Positions 1 to 9,073 are shown, numbered from the stretch's first letter. The stretch: DNA of 64,000 nucleotides from Algoriphagus lutimaris (GCF_017051705.1 NZ_JAFIDJ010000001.1:558001-622000), one strand, 5' to 3'. Notes: generated from the letters alone by a model not told the origin. Numbers and translations: made by a program.

Positions 1-35
1 TTTTACCTTAATTTAACTGACACAACCTTAATTCT

Positions 36-2765
36 ATGATCAAACAATCTACAAAAAAATTAAAGAGTGTTTTGGCAATGGGACTGTTGATTTCAGCGGT
101 TTCTCTTCCAAATGCTCATGCACAGAAAATCCCTGACCAAGTCGTTGAGGCTATTAAATTCAGGGAAATTGGTCCTACCAGACAAGGAGGTCGATATGTT
201 GAATTTGCAGTTGTAGCAAATTCAACGAAAGTAATCTATGCTGCTACTGCTTCCGGAGGACTTTGGAAATCTGTAAACAACGGACAGTCCTGGACTCCTA
301 TTTTTGACAATGAATCGGTCATTTCTATAGGTTCTGTCGCAGTGGACCAAAAAAATCCCGATGTGGTTTGGGTTGGTTCTGGGGAAGCGAATAACTCCAG
401 AAGCTCCTATTGGGGAGATGGTATCTATAAATCTACGGATGCCGGAAAGACTTGGACAAATATGGGACTTCCAGAGTCTCATCATATTGGTAGAATCGTC
501 ATTGATCCTACAGACTCAGATATAGTTTACGTGGCTGCTTTAGGTCATTTGTATTCCGAGAATGAAGAACGAGGACTATACAAAACTACCAATGGAGGTA
601 AAACTTGGAAAAAGGTGTTGGACATTCAGAGAGAAGACGGGAAATATATTGGAGTCGTGGATGTAATCATGAGTCCTGAAGATCCTAATACCCTGATTGC
701 TGCAGCCTATGATAAAATCAGAAGACCTTGGACGTTCAATGAAGGAGGAGAAGGAAGTGCAGTGTACAAATCCACGGATGGAGGGAAGTCCTGGAATAAA
801 CTAAGTAACGGGTTTCCTGGTGGGTTTTTAGGTAGAATAGGTCTTGCCTATGCGCCTAACAATGCGGAGGTAGTCTATGCCAATGTTGAAAATGTCAATG
901 TGGAAGGGATTTCTGAGGAAGAAAGAAAAAGAATGCTCGAGATTGGACTTCCTCTGGGCAACGACCAAAAAACAGCTGGAACTGAAATGTATCGATCTGA
1001 TGATGGAGGCGAAAGTTGGAGAAAAATAAGTCCAGAAGGGGAGGATATAGGAGGTTACCCGTCTTATTACTATCAACAGGTAATAGTAGATCCAAACGAC
1101 GAAGACCATGTGTATGTCTTGGGGATTCGGGTTTGGGAAACTAAAGACGGTGGTAAAACCTGGGGAATGCCTTTCAGATTCGGTGGGGACAACCATGCGA
1201 TGTGGATTGATCCAGCAGATTCTGAGCATATGTTGCTTGGTTATGATCATGGAATGGGCATTACGTATGATGCAGGTGCGACCTGGTATCACCCGGATGA
1301 ATTGCCCTTGGCTCAGTTCTATGCGGTAGATGTGGACATGGCTTATCCTTATAATGTATATGGTGGATTACAGGACAATGGTTCTGTAAGAGGCCCAAGT
1401 TCCATGAAAGACGGAAGCTCTATTCCTTTTGAAGCTTGGCAAAGAGTAGGTGGAGGAGATGGAATGTATAACGTGATTGATCGATCTAATAATCGATACC
1501 TGTACAACGAGTCTCAATTCGGACCTATTCAACGCTTGGATCTAGAAACTGGTGAATCGAAGAGCATCCGTTATTCTGGAGCAAGAGAGATGCGTTGGAA
1601 TTGGAATTCACCTATCGTAGTTTCACAACATGATACAGATGTGATTTATCATGCAGGCAATAAGGTCCTAAGATCAAGTTTCAGAGGTGAGAATTGGACC
1701 GAAATCAGTCCTGACTTATCCAAAAACGATTCCATCAAGGCATTAGGAACCGGAAATATTCAGTATGGAACGATTACCACTTTGGAGGAATCTCCTTTGG
1801 ATCCTAATGAACTTTGGGCCGGAACAGATGATGGAAATGTTCAAGTCACCAGAGATGGTGGTAAAACATGGACTTTATTAAATGAAAACATTCCAAACAA
1901 TCCGGAATATTGGGTAACTAGAATTGAGGCTTCTGCTCATTATCCAGGTACAGCTTACCTTTCGTTCAATGGAATGAGAAGAGATGACTTTACTTCATTT
2001 TTATACAAAACAACTGATTGGGGTGAAACCTGGACTTCTATCGCTGCAGGTATCCCAGAAGCTGGAGTAAATGTGATCAGAGAGGATCTGAAAAACCCTA
2101 ATTTGTTATTTGTAGGAACAGAATTGGGAACTTATGCAAGTATCGATGGGGGAGCAAATTGGACCAAGTTCATGACCAATATGCCAAGTAATCCTGCCTA
2201 TGATATGGTGATTCATCCAAGAGAAAATGAATTGGTGGTGGCTACTCATGGTAGAGGTATTTTTATAGCGGATATCAGTTCACTTCAGGGCTTAAATCAA
2301 AGCGTGTTGGATGCTGAGTTGACCCTATTTGATATCCAACCTGCCGTGCAATATATCGAAGGCTTGAGTAATGTGACTGCCTATACCAACTTTGATGGAG
2401 AGAGCAGGAGCCCAGGTAATCATATTCAATTCTATGCCAAGAATGCGGGTCAAGCAACTATAAAAATCTATAAAGGAGCGAAAGAGATTTTCACCAAATC
2501 CATAGACGCTAAAGCTGGCTTAAATAAATTCGTTTGGGAATTTGAAGAGGTTACGGGGGAGAGAACCCAAAAGCAACTGGATCAAACAGCAGAAAGATTC
2601 CGCGGTTTTGGAATGGAAGAAGAAGATATCCAAAGGAGAATTGAATCGATGAGATTCATTACTCGTACCGTGAACCCTGGCAATTACACAGTAGAGGTTG
2701 AAGTGAATGGCCAATCTTCATCCAAAGAAGCTGTAGTAATGAAGGATTATTGGACTTTGAATTAA
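36..2765 (+). CDS. Secreted Asp-box (BNR/VPS10-like) beta-propeller protein
   Basis: This is a 909-residue exported protein. Residues 1-29 form a signal peptide ending in A-H-A-Q. The body carries at least nine Asp-box motifs of the type S/T-x-D-x-G-x-T/S-W, such as STDAGKTW, TTNGGKTW, STDGGKSW, TKDGGKTW, TRDGGKTW and TTDWGETW. These mark turns of one or two beta-propellers as in sortilin/VPS10 and sialidase-like proteins. The last 130 residues look like a separate beta-sandwich domain and contain a charged helical insert. Members of this family are common in Bacteroidota and lie in the periplasm or at the cell surface. The substrate is unknown; no sialidase catalytic Arg/Tyr set could be assigned, so enzymatic activity should not be assumed. 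It is monocistronic and convergent with the TonB receptor gene. Confidence 0.85.
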   Translation: MIKQSTKKLKSVLAMGLLISAVSLPNAHAQKIPDQVVEAIKFREIGPTRQGGRYVEFAVVANSTKVIYAATASGGLWKSVNNGQSWTPIFDNESVISIGSVAVDQKNPDVVWVGSGEANNSRSSYWGDGIYKSTDAGKTWTNMGLPESHHIGRIVIDPTDSDIVYVAALGHLYSENEERGLYKTTNGGKTWKKVLDIQREDGKYIGVVDVIMSPEDPNTLIAAAYDKIRRPWTFNEGGEGSAVYKSTDGGKSWNKLSNGFPGGFLGRIGLAYAPNNAEVVYANVENVNVEGISEEERKRMLEIGLPLGNDQKTAGTEMYRSDDGGESWRKISPEGEDIGGYPSYYYQQVIVDPNDEDHVYVLGIRVWETKDGGKTWGMPFRFGGDNHAMWIDPADSEHMLLGYDHGMGITYDAGATWYHPDELPLAQFYAVDVDMAYPYNVYGGLQDNGSVRGPSSMKDGSSIPFEAWQRVGGGDGMYNVIDRSNNRYLYNESQFGPIQRLDLETGESKSIRYSGAREMRWNWNSPIVVSQHDTDVIYHAGNKVLRSSFRGENWTEISPDLSKNDSIKALGTGNIQYGTITTLEESPLDPNELWAGTDDGNVQVTRDGGKTWTLLNENIPNNPEYWVTRIEASAHYPGTAYLSFNGMRRDDFTSFLYKTTDWGETWTSIAAGIPEAGVNVIREDLKNPNLLFVGTELGTYASIDGGANWTKFMTNMPSNPAYDMVIHPRENELVVATHGRGIFIADISSLQGLNQSVLDAELTLFDIQPAVQYIEGLSNVTAYTNFDGESRSPGNHIQFYAKNAGQATIKIYKGAKEIFTKSIDAKAGLNKFVWEFEEVTGERTQKQLDQTAERFRGFGMEEEDIQRRIESMRFITRTVNPGNYTVEVEVNGQSSSKEAVVMKDYWTLN

Positions 2766-2780
2766 AATTGCCTTATGAAT

Positions 2781-2811
2781 AAAAAAGCCGATTTTTAGAA
2801 TCGGCTTTTTT
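2781..2811. terminator. Bidirectional intrinsic terminator
   Basis: A perfect 13-bp inverted repeat (AAAAAAGCCGATT / AATCGGCTTTTTT) encloses a 5-nt loop. It has an A-run on the left and a T-run on the right, so it can terminate both the propeller gene (+) and the TonB receptor operon (-), whose stop codons lie 15 bp before and 45 bp after it. Confidence 0.9.
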
Positions 2812-2856
2812 TATGTTTTTACTAAGAAAGAGTAATCGGGAATTCTTTGTGATTGC

Positions 2857-5283
2857 TTATAATTGAAATTGTACAGTCAAATAAATTCCCCTTCCATCTG
2901 AGGGTAAAATACCAGGGCCAGGGTACCCTGTCGCTCTTCTGGTAAAGTAAATCGCATTGGTCAAGTTATTGACTGATCCTTCAAACTTGAATTTTTTGTA
3001 TTCATAGGATAAACTAAAATCCATAATTGAATAAGCTGGGATTAAACCAACCACTGCTGAAACACCACCATCGATGGCATTGGTGGCATCACTGAATTGG
3101 TCACTGAGATGACTGAATTGAAGTGAAGATTTAAAGTTATTATAGGCAACAGAAAGTCCAGTTTTGAAATTAACATTTGGAACAAATTCTACCTCATTAC
3201 CCTCAATTCCATTAATATCGCTGGCTCTATAGGTGGAGTTAATGATTGCGAGGTTACTAAATACAGTACCTTTCCATGAAGCATTCTCTGGGAATAAAGA
3301 ATGCATGAAATCCCATTCTACATAACTTTCAAAACCACTGATAATCGCTTGACCAATATTGGTTCTCTGTCTTAATACCCTATTGCTTTCATCATAATAT
3401 TGGACTTCCCCAATTCTGTTGTTATAGTTCAGGTAGAAAAGACTCAGGTCATAATTGATCAATCTGTTTTGATCAGATCGGATTCCAAGATCAATGGAGT
3501 ACCCTTTTTCATCTTCCAGGTCTGGATCAATAGTAGCAGAAGGGTTTGAAATCCGCATATCACTAAATGTGATGGAACGGTAGTTCTGTGATATATTGGA
3601 ATAGACTTCTAATTTCTCGTTTGGCTTAAAACTTAGGCCTAAACCTCCTAAAATGAAACTACGGTTATTTTTTCTAGATTCTTCCACCACGGTTCTTTCA
3701 ATAATGTTCCCTGCTAGATCCTTGTAAAGGATCGCATAATATCCTTCTGCAGAAGTTCTAATGTTTTCAAATCTGACACCTGGTGTGATAGAAAATTTAT
3801 CATTCAAGAAGAAAATATTTTCCCAAAACAGGGAGATGTTTTTGTTCGGAAACTCATAGTCATTGAGCAGGTTATTTTCTCCTGGTAAATAATTAAAGTT
3901 TGCATCCGATCCGGTACTACCAAACCCTTGCGTACTATGGTTGTATCCATGGTAATATCGGATTCCAGTGATTCCTATAGATTGGATGTTTCCTAGTGAA
4001 TACCTTTTTAGGTATCTAAATTCTGTTCCCCAATTTTCAAAATCACCTTTAATTAGATCTCTTTCGGAATTATCATCTATAGTGGCTACTCTATTGGGTC
4101 TAAAACCAATGGAATATCGATTGGCATTCAATCCAAAAAATCTAAGATTGATGGAGTTACTCTGGTTGAATTTATGGTCCAAATGGAAAGCATATAAATT
4201 CCAGTCCACATTGAACCAGTTTCTTGATCTATTACTTTGTCTCGGGTCTTGTTCAAACATCTCATCGGTTAGACCACCTGGTTGTTGGGAGAGGTAGGTC
4301 ATTTTTGTGATGTCAATACCGACTTTGGTGTTTTCTGTGACTTGGTAATTAAGATTAGTATAGAAATTATAGCTGTTAAATTCAGAGTTGGGTCTCCAGC
4401 CATTCCCTTTTTTATATTGGAAAAAGGTATAGTAACTAAATTTTTTATTCGTCCCGCTAAGACTGGTGAAGGCATTGTAGAAGCCGAATGAACCAAGGGT
4501 TTGTCGAGCTGTTAATTCAATTTTTTTATGTTCCACCGGACGCTTCATCTGAAAATTCACCAATCCTCCAAATTGGGTTCCATACTGCAAGGAAGCAGCT
4601 CCTCTTACAATCTGGATTTTACCAATTCCTTCCAAAGGTGGAGTGTAGTAGCTTTCCGGATATCCCAATGCATCTGCACTGATATCGTAACCATTTTGCC
4701 GTGTATTGAAATTAGAGGAACGGTTAGGGTCCAATCCTCTTCCTCCGATACTTAATTGAAGACCTGCTCCATCATTTTCCCAAATATTCAATCCTACTAC
4801 CTTGGAATAGACCTGTCTTGCGTTATTGGTAGATAGGTTAGCCGTCATGTTTTCAGGCAGGATCACTTCTGATTTTTTGGCTTCATAAAGGCCCATGTTA
4901 TCCACCGCGTTCATACGGGAAAGACCAAAATCTGAAGCGGATTCAGTGACTACCGCTTCCTCCAGATTCATGCTTTTAGGGTCAAGAAATACTGCCAAGT
5001 TTTGGTCACTATTAGAAATGGAAACTTGAATTTTCTTATACTCGAAAAATTCACTGGTGAAATGAACGGTATAGGAGCCATTGGCCAAATCTCCAAAATA
5101 AAACTCACCTTTTGAAGAGGCTTCTACCAATCTGGACCCATCATTTAAATAGATAATGCAGGAAGAAATAGTCTGGTTATTTTCAGATGATTTGATAGTA
5201 CCACTCAATTTGGATTGAGCAGCTAAAAGCATTGGAAATAACCCTACTAGGATAGTATTAAAAACCTTTAATTTCATCTTCAA
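2857..5283 (-). CDS. TonB-dependent outer-membrane receptor (FecA-like)
   Basis: This 808-residue protein starts with a signal peptide (M-K-M-K-L-K, hydrophobic core, then L-L-A-A-Q). Residues about 24-105 form a carboxypeptidase-regulatory-like beta-sandwich typical of Bacteroidota receptors. A plug domain follows at about 110-250 (I-Q-I-V-R-G-A-A-S-L-Q-Y-G-T-Q-F-G-G), then a 22-strand barrel ending in the hydrophobic strand Y-L-T-V-Q-F-Q-L. The family imports metal chelates or other ligands using TonB-ExbBD energy. It is the last gene of a four-gene operon with imelysin and DUF4856 lipoproteins, and overlaps the HTTM gene upstream by 26 bp. The neighbours and the metal-type operator of the operon point to iron (ferric citrate or siderophore-like) uptake. 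The ligand itself cannot be read from the sequence. Confidence 0.88.
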   Translation of the reverse strand: MKMKLKVFNTILVGLFPMLLAAQSKLSGTIKSSENNQTISSCIIYLNDGSRLVEASSKGEFYFGDLANGSYTVHFTSEFFEYKKIQVSISNSDQNLAVFLDPKSMNLEEAVVTESASDFGLSRMNAVDNMGLYEAKKSEVILPENMTANLSTNNARQVYSKVVGLNIWENDGAGLQLSIGGRGLDPNRSSNFNTRQNGYDISADALGYPESYYTPPLEGIGKIQIVRGAASLQYGTQFGGLVNFQMKRPVEHKKIELTARQTLGSFGFYNAFTSLSGTNKKFSYYTFFQYKKGNGWRPNSEFNSYNFYTNLNYQVTENTKVGIDITKMTYLSQQPGGLTDEMFEQDPRQSNRSRNWFNVDWNLYAFHLDHKFNQSNSINLRFFGLNANRYSIGFRPNRVATIDDNSERDLIKGDFENWGTEFRYLKRYSLGNIQSIGITGIRYYHGYNHSTQGFGSTGSDANFNYLPGENNLLNDYEFPNKNISLFWENIFFLNDKFSITPGVRFENIRTSAEGYYAILYKDLAGNIIERTVVEESRKNNRSFILGGLGLSFKPNEKLEVYSNISQNYRSITFSDMRISNPSATIDPDLEDEKGYSIDLGIRSDQNRLINYDLSLFYLNYNNRIGEVQYYDESNRVLRQRTNIGQAIISGFESYVEWDFMHSLFPENASWKGTVFSNLAIINSTYRASDINGIEGNEVEFVPNVNFKTGLSVAYNNFKSSLQFSHLSDQFSDATNAIDGGVSAVVGLIPAYSIMDFSLSYEYKKFKFEGSVNNLTNAIYFTRRATGYPGPGILPSDGRGIYLTVQFQL

Positions 5284-6631
5284 ATTTTAAAATCCAGTTT
5301 TTTGGAGCGAACGATTCTTTTTCTTCGGAAAGGTCAATTTTTGGGTCAATCAATGCTTTTCCTATTCTGCCATTTAAGGAAACATAACTATCCACATAGA
5401 TTTGTGGATTTTCTATACCTGTTTTTTCAAAATGATTTTGAAGGATATGTGCAAATTCCAGTATCATATCCGGTTGTGTTGCCATCATCTTTTCTTGCTG
5501 GGGAGTAAGAAATTCTTTGTTATCTACTTCCTTGATTTCTCCATTTTCTCCTTTGGCCAAGAAGGTGGCTGATCCCATTTTTTCCATGAGCATCACCCTC
5601 CAACTGAATCGATATCCTTCTTCGGTCCAGAATAATTCTCCAGGGTATAAGAGGTATCTGAAGGGGAGGAGAATTTGAATGGTAAAGAATAGGATTAAAA
5701 GGCCGATAAATAGGCTATTTAAATTGTTGGAATAGCTAAATGATCTTTGAGGATTTAAAAAGGAGGAAGAGGCATGCATTATTCCTCCAATTTTATGAAT
5801 GATACGAAGGTGAAAGTCCTGAGAGAAAAAAATAAGTGCGGTACCTATCATGATATAAGGGAACATTCCTATTGGAAAAAGTATAGATGTGAGCAGGTGG
5901 AATACGATGACAGAAGTATATGCCAATTTCCTAGTTGGAGTGTAGAGTAAAAGAAAACCTATGCTTAAATCATAAATACATCCGATCCAACTAAACAGGT
6001 ATGCAACCCAAGTTTCATTCAATAGATTTCCAATCAATGGAAGGTCATTTTTGGCCGGAAGCCAAATTTTCATAGGTAAAGCTAGAAACAGCCAATCACT
6101 GTTGAGTTTTGCCAGACCTGCAAAAAAATAGAGAATGATGACCATTAACTTGATGGAATCAGTACACCAAGAGGGAATTTTAGAAGAATTGAGACTTGGT
6201 TTCCTCCAAGCATCTATAGAAAAGTAGGCATTTGCAGGAAGAAAAATCAATAGGAAACTTAAAAGGGAAATAAAGTAATAATGGTTTAGATAAGTAGTCT
6301 TATCCATTAATTCAATGTAGGTGAAGCTTAAAAAAAAGAGGAGGGCAGCCCATCGGTAGTAAAGGCCTATGCCGATAAACAAAGCAGCAATCATCCCTAC
6401 TAAAAATAGGAGGTAAGTATATTGTCCCAAAGGTTGGACCCATTCGAATCCGTAGTAGCTAAAATGGTGTTTTGGTGCAATATATAATTGGTGTATCCAG
6501 CCTTTGAGCCAAAATCGAAGGAGGCTTAGAAACATCAATAAACCAAACATCATTCTGAATACAACTAACGCTGCTGGAGAAGATGTTTGGTTTAAATAAG
6601 ATGAAAACCTTGTTTTCAAATTAGTCACCAT
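5258..6631 (-). CDS. HTTM / vitamin K-dependent gamma-carboxylase-like membrane protein
   Basis: This 457-residue polytopic membrane protein has about eight hydrophobic segments up to residue 330. A soluble C-terminal region follows. The sequence D110-K-T-T-Y-L-N-H117-Y-Y and the segment A-G-L-A-K175-L-N-S-D-W match the signature regions of the HTTM domain shared with vertebrate gamma-glutamyl carboxylase. In the human enzyme the corresponding G-V-K-K-L-D-A-D-W segment holds the proposed catalytic lysine, so the base may be conserved here. Bacterial HTTM proteins are mostly uncharacterised. The gene overlaps the imelysin gene by 11 bp and the TonB receptor gene by 26 bp, which argues for translational coupling and a shared role at the cell envelope, probably in metal acquisition. 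The family call is firm; an actual carboxylase activity is not established. Confidence 0.82.
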   Translation of the reverse strand: MVTNLKTRFSSYLNQTSSPAALVVFRMMFGLLMFLSLLRFWLKGWIHQLYIAPKHHFSYYGFEWVQPLGQYTYLLFLVGMIAALFIGIGLYYRWAALLFFLSFTYIELMDKTTYLNHYYFISLLSFLLIFLPANAYFSIDAWRKPSLNSSKIPSWCTDSIKLMVIILYFFAGLAKLNSDWLFLALPMKIWLPAKNDLPLIGNLLNETWVAYLFSWIGCIYDLSIGFLLLYTPTRKLAYTSVIVFHLLTSILFPIGMFPYIMIGTALIFFSQDFHLRIIHKIGGIMHASSSFLNPQRSFSYSNNLNSLFIGLLILFFTIQILLPFRYLLYPGELFWTEEGYRFSWRVMLMEKMGSATFLAKGENGEIKEVDNKEFLTPQQEKMMATQPDMILEFAHILQNHFEKTGIENPQIYVDSYVSLNGRIGKALIDPKIDLSEEKESFAPKNWILKFEDEIKGF

Positions 6632-7754
6632 CGTTATCCGTGTAGGTGATTGTAATACTCATCGCTGAAGTCATATCTACTTTTAGAATTCTTACAGCTT
6701 TTTGCATTTCTTGGTATACTTGGATCATGGAATCATTATCCGTGATGATTTGCTGATAAAGGTTTTCTGATAATCCATTGAGGAGATTGCTGATGACTGC
6801 CAACTGCTCAGTGATGTATTCAGACAATAGTATCCCTGTACTTGGGTCTTTTGCTCCGATAGCTACCAAATAGGTTTTCAAGGAAGGGCCTTGTTTGCCA
6901 TTTGCATTCCCATTAAAGAAATCGGTAAATGCTTGATGAGCTGTTTTTGCCAATAAAAGCGAGATATCCTGCTTATAGTATGCCTCAATTTTTTCCGGGT
7001 TTGGGGTACCGGAACTTGCTAAAGTTGCTCCGGAAGGAATACCAAATTTGCCACTTCGGACATGTCTTTCATAATAAAGCACATAGGCATTGACCATGGA
7101 TGCTGTGGAAGAACCTATATCCAATCCAGTTTTTGAAATGAACTCTTCTTTAGCAGGACCATTCCAGTCTGAGGTTACTTGATTAAGTAACAATTCCATT
7201 CTGGTAACCAGCGTATTCAGATAAGCACGTCTATTTTCGCCTTTTTCTGAGTCCGTATAAAATTCCAGGATTTTGATGTCCTCTTCTGCCACACCATTGA
7301 TTAGGTAATCCAAGGCTGGGAATCCTTGCTGGTCATAAGTGGAGGGCAAATTCAGATTCAAGGTGGAGGAACTGATATTGGTTTCAATTCCTGAAACATT
7401 GGTGGGATAAATGTTGTAAAAATTCCTTAACGTATATTTTTCAGCAGGACCTACTTCAAATAATTCTACATGTTGCCAAGAAACATAGGCCTGAACCCAG
7501 GTGTTTCTTAAAGCTTGTAGGTTGGACTCAGTGGGGTTATTCACAAATTGATCGGCACTGATTACCATGTTTTGCAGATCTTGTTCAAATTCCGAATAGG
7601 AAGGTATGATCATTTCCTCTACCCAAAACTTAAGCATTTCTTTTCGATCGCTGTTTTCCTCGGGAATGTCTTGATCTTCGGTTGAGTCAACACAACCAAA
7701 AAGCAAGGTCAACAAAAAGAGAATAATAGGGTACTTTCCGTAATTCATCTCCAA
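6621..7754 (-). CDS. Imelysin-family (peptidase M75-like) lipoprotein
   Basis: This 377-residue lipoprotein has a hydrophobic signal and the lipobox L-F-G-C21. The rest is helical, as expected for the two-bundle imelysin fold. The family motif written GxHxxE in classical members appears here as G144-F-P-A-L-D149-Y-L-I-N-G. That is the variant of the imelysin-like (IrpA-related) group, in which His and Glu are replaced. Imelysin proteins are iron-regulated envelope proteins and the protease activity once proposed is doubtful. The gene lies second in the operon, 55 bp after the DUF4856 gene and overlapping the HTTM gene by 11 bp. A second in-frame ATG two codons downstream (7748) is an equally possible start. 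Role by context: iron binding or hand-over near the TonB receptor. Confidence 0.88.
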   Translation of the reverse strand: MEMNYGKYPIILFLLTLLFGCVDSTEDQDIPEENSDRKEMLKFWVEEMIIPSYSEFEQDLQNMVISADQFVNNPTESNLQALRNTWVQAYVSWQHVELFEVGPAEKYTLRNFYNIYPTNVSGIETNISSSTLNLNLPSTYDQQGFPALDYLINGVAEEDIKILEFYTDSEKGENRRAYLNTLVTRMELLLNQVTSDWNGPAKEEFISKTGLDIGSSTASMVNAYVLYYERHVRSGKFGIPSGATLASSGTPNPEKIEAYYKQDISLLLAKTAHQAFTDFFNGNANGKQGPSLKTYLVAIGAKDPSTGILLSEYITEQLAVISNLLNGLSENLYQQIITDNDSMIQVYQEMQKAVRILKVDMTSAMSITITYTDNDGD

Positions 7755-7775
7755 TGTATTTAAGGTGGAATAAAA

Positions 7776-7797
7776 GGCCGGAACTCATCCGGCCCGA
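7776..7797 (-). terminator. GC-rich intercistronic hairpin with T-rich tail
   Basis: In the 55-bp gap between the DUF4856 and imelysin genes the sequence GGCCGG-aactcat-CCGGCC forms a perfect all-GC 6-bp stem. On the minus (coding) strand it is followed by TTTTATT, the layout of a weak intrinsic terminator. It would allow partial read-through and give more mRNA for DUF4856 than for the three genes behind it. It could also act as an mRNA-stabilising 3' end. Confidence 0.6.
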
Positions 7798-7809
7798 TGA
7801 TATGAATTC

Positions 7810-8982
7810 TTACAAGTTGAATTTTGATTTGATTGCAGCTTCTGCAGTATTGATTTTAGCTGCATCTATATCCCAAAATCCATTTTCACTATTGATTAAG
7901 GCAGCTATAATGGTGTCAGAGAAATTTGCATCTGCTTGATAAGTACTGGCAAATCTTAGTGAATAAATGAATCCTAAGGCTTCTCCGATAGCATGTGCTC
8001 TTTTGTCTTCTGTAGTACTGGTTCTCCATTTACCCAAATAGCCAAGGGCTGCATTTGCTATCGATTTTTCGAATTCTTGTCTGATTACAAGCGCCTGGTT
8101 TTCCATTTCCACCAAATCGTTGTTGACGATAGCAGCTCTTCCTTTAAGAAATGCAGGATAAATTTTCGCATAGCCACTTTTATTATACTCCCAGATATAA
8201 GCTCCTGCTCCGAATTCAGAAACAGATCCTTTTTCAGTATCAGAAAATCCTTCTAAATAGATTGGATTCAAAGTAAGTGTGGCATAGGCCAAGTCCCAAT
8301 TGTGTTCTAGCTGGGTATAGTTTCTATCCGAAACAAGAGTTGAGTTATCTGCATTCAGCCCTGAGTTTAAAAGGACGTTACCGATATAGTCCAACTGAAA
8401 TGCCCCTAAAAGGGATTTTTGGATTACCTGGGCTACTTCAATCCCCTTATTATTCAATAAGTAATTACCCAGTTTACCAGCCTGGTTGATAGATGCTTCT
8501 TCATTGATGGATAAACTGTTCGCATCTATTTCCTCAAATAGGGATTCAAAATAGGCCTGGGTGGCTAGAATTTCTGCTTGTGACCTTGATGGAGCCACTC
8601 TCGCACTAATGCTTTCTTCAGAATTATTAAGATCGGAAGCATTAAATAAACCTCCTTTTATTTCAATTTGGGAATAAGAAGATTCAGTATTATTGAAAAG
8701 ATTCGATAGAAGGCCTTGATCAATTCTTGAATTAGTGCTTACGCTGGATTTAATGTAATTATCCATCGATTGAAACATGCTTAATGAAATATTTCCTTCG
8801 GTTAAATCCACTGTTGAAGTACCCGATTGATCCAAAAATTGAGTAGAGTAGGACTCGTTTGTGTTCAAATCATTATAGCTTAGTTCAGATCTAAGGTTAG
8901 GTACTGCTGTTTCATTTTCACAAGATGTCGCAGCTAATAAGACTAATCCTAGAAGGAATTGATAGCATTTTAAAAACTTCAT
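7810..8982 (-). CDS. DUF4856 domain lipoprotein
   Basis: This 390-residue protein has a short signal peptide and lipobox A-A-T-S-C21, so it is predicted to be lipid-anchored in the envelope. The mature part has repeated helical stretches and fits the Bacteroidota family DUF4856, which regularly accompanies imelysin, HTTM and TonB receptor genes. Residues about 270-390 contain the conserved-looking stretch E-N-Q-A-L-V-I-R-Q-E-F-E-K and the helical C-terminus. It is the first gene of the operon, directly behind a consensus promoter with two inverted-repeat operators, so it should be the most strongly controlled product. Biochemical function is unknown; a metal- or haem-related binding role is inferred from context only. 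Confidence 0.85.
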   Translation of the reverse strand: MKFLKCYQFLLGLVLLAATSCENETAVPNLRSELSYNDLNTNESYSTQFLDQSGTSTVDLTEGNISLSMFQSMDNYIKSSVSTNSRIDQGLLSNLFNNTESSYSQIEIKGGLFNASDLNNSEESISARVAPSRSQAEILATQAYFESLFEEIDANSLSINEEASINQAGKLGNYLLNNKGIEVAQVIQKSLLGAFQLDYIGNVLLNSGLNADNSTLVSDRNYTQLEHNWDLAYATLTLNPIYLEGFSDTEKGSVSEFGAGAYIWEYNKSGYAKIYPAFLKGRAAIVNNDLVEMENQALVIRQEFEKSIANAALGYLGKWRTSTTEDKRAHAIGEALGFIYSLRFASTYQADANFSDTIIAALINSENGFWDIDAAKINTAEAAIKSKFNL

Positions 8983-9020
8983 TATTTTTTTTAATTCGAT
9001 TGAGTATTCGTTTTCGGCTG

Positions 9021-9028
9021 CAAAGTTA
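9021..9028 (-). promoter_or_regulatory. Bacteroidota-type -7 promoter element of the iron operon
   Basis: Read on the minus strand the bases are TAACTTTG, a perfect fit to the Bacteroidota -7 consensus TAnnTTTG. It lies 38 bp upstream of the DUF4856 ATG. The region about 21 bp further upstream is T-rich, with no clean TTG at -33. The first operator copy (9033-9049) falls in the spacer between the -33 and -7 positions, so a bound repressor would block sigma factor access. Confidence 0.7.
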
Positions 9029-9032
9029 TTTA

Positions 9033-9049
9033 TTTAGATTAATTCTAAA
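9033..9049. promoter_or_regulatory. Operator copy 1, TTTAGA-N5-TCTAAA
   Basis: A perfect 6-5-6 inverted repeat, TTTAGA then TTAAT then TCTAAA, sits just upstream of the -7 element. The arm sequence resembles metal-dependent DtxR/MntR-family boxes more than a classical Fur box. Which regulator binds is inference. Repression under metal sufficiency would match the operon content. Confidence 0.65.
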
Positions 9050-9056
9050 AAAATTG

Positions 9057-9073
9057 TTTAGAAAAAATCTAAA
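9057..9073. promoter_or_regulatory. Operator copy 2, TTTAGA-N5-TCTAAA
   Basis: A second copy has identical arms (TTTAGA, spacer AAAAA, TCTAAA). It is centred 24 bp upstream of copy 1 relative to the operon. Identical arms around a different spacer make chance unlikely and suggest a pair of dimer sites bound side by side. Confidence 0.65.

Noticed and set aside
828-1292. 154-codon antisense frame within the beta-propeller gene
   Set aside because: Wholly inside a confident gene on the other strand; arises from the codon pattern of the Asp-box repeats.
9033-9073. Classical Fur box
   Set aside because: The arms TTTAGA/TCTAAA do not fit GATAATGATWATCATTATC; a DtxR/MntR-like site is a better description, without proof.
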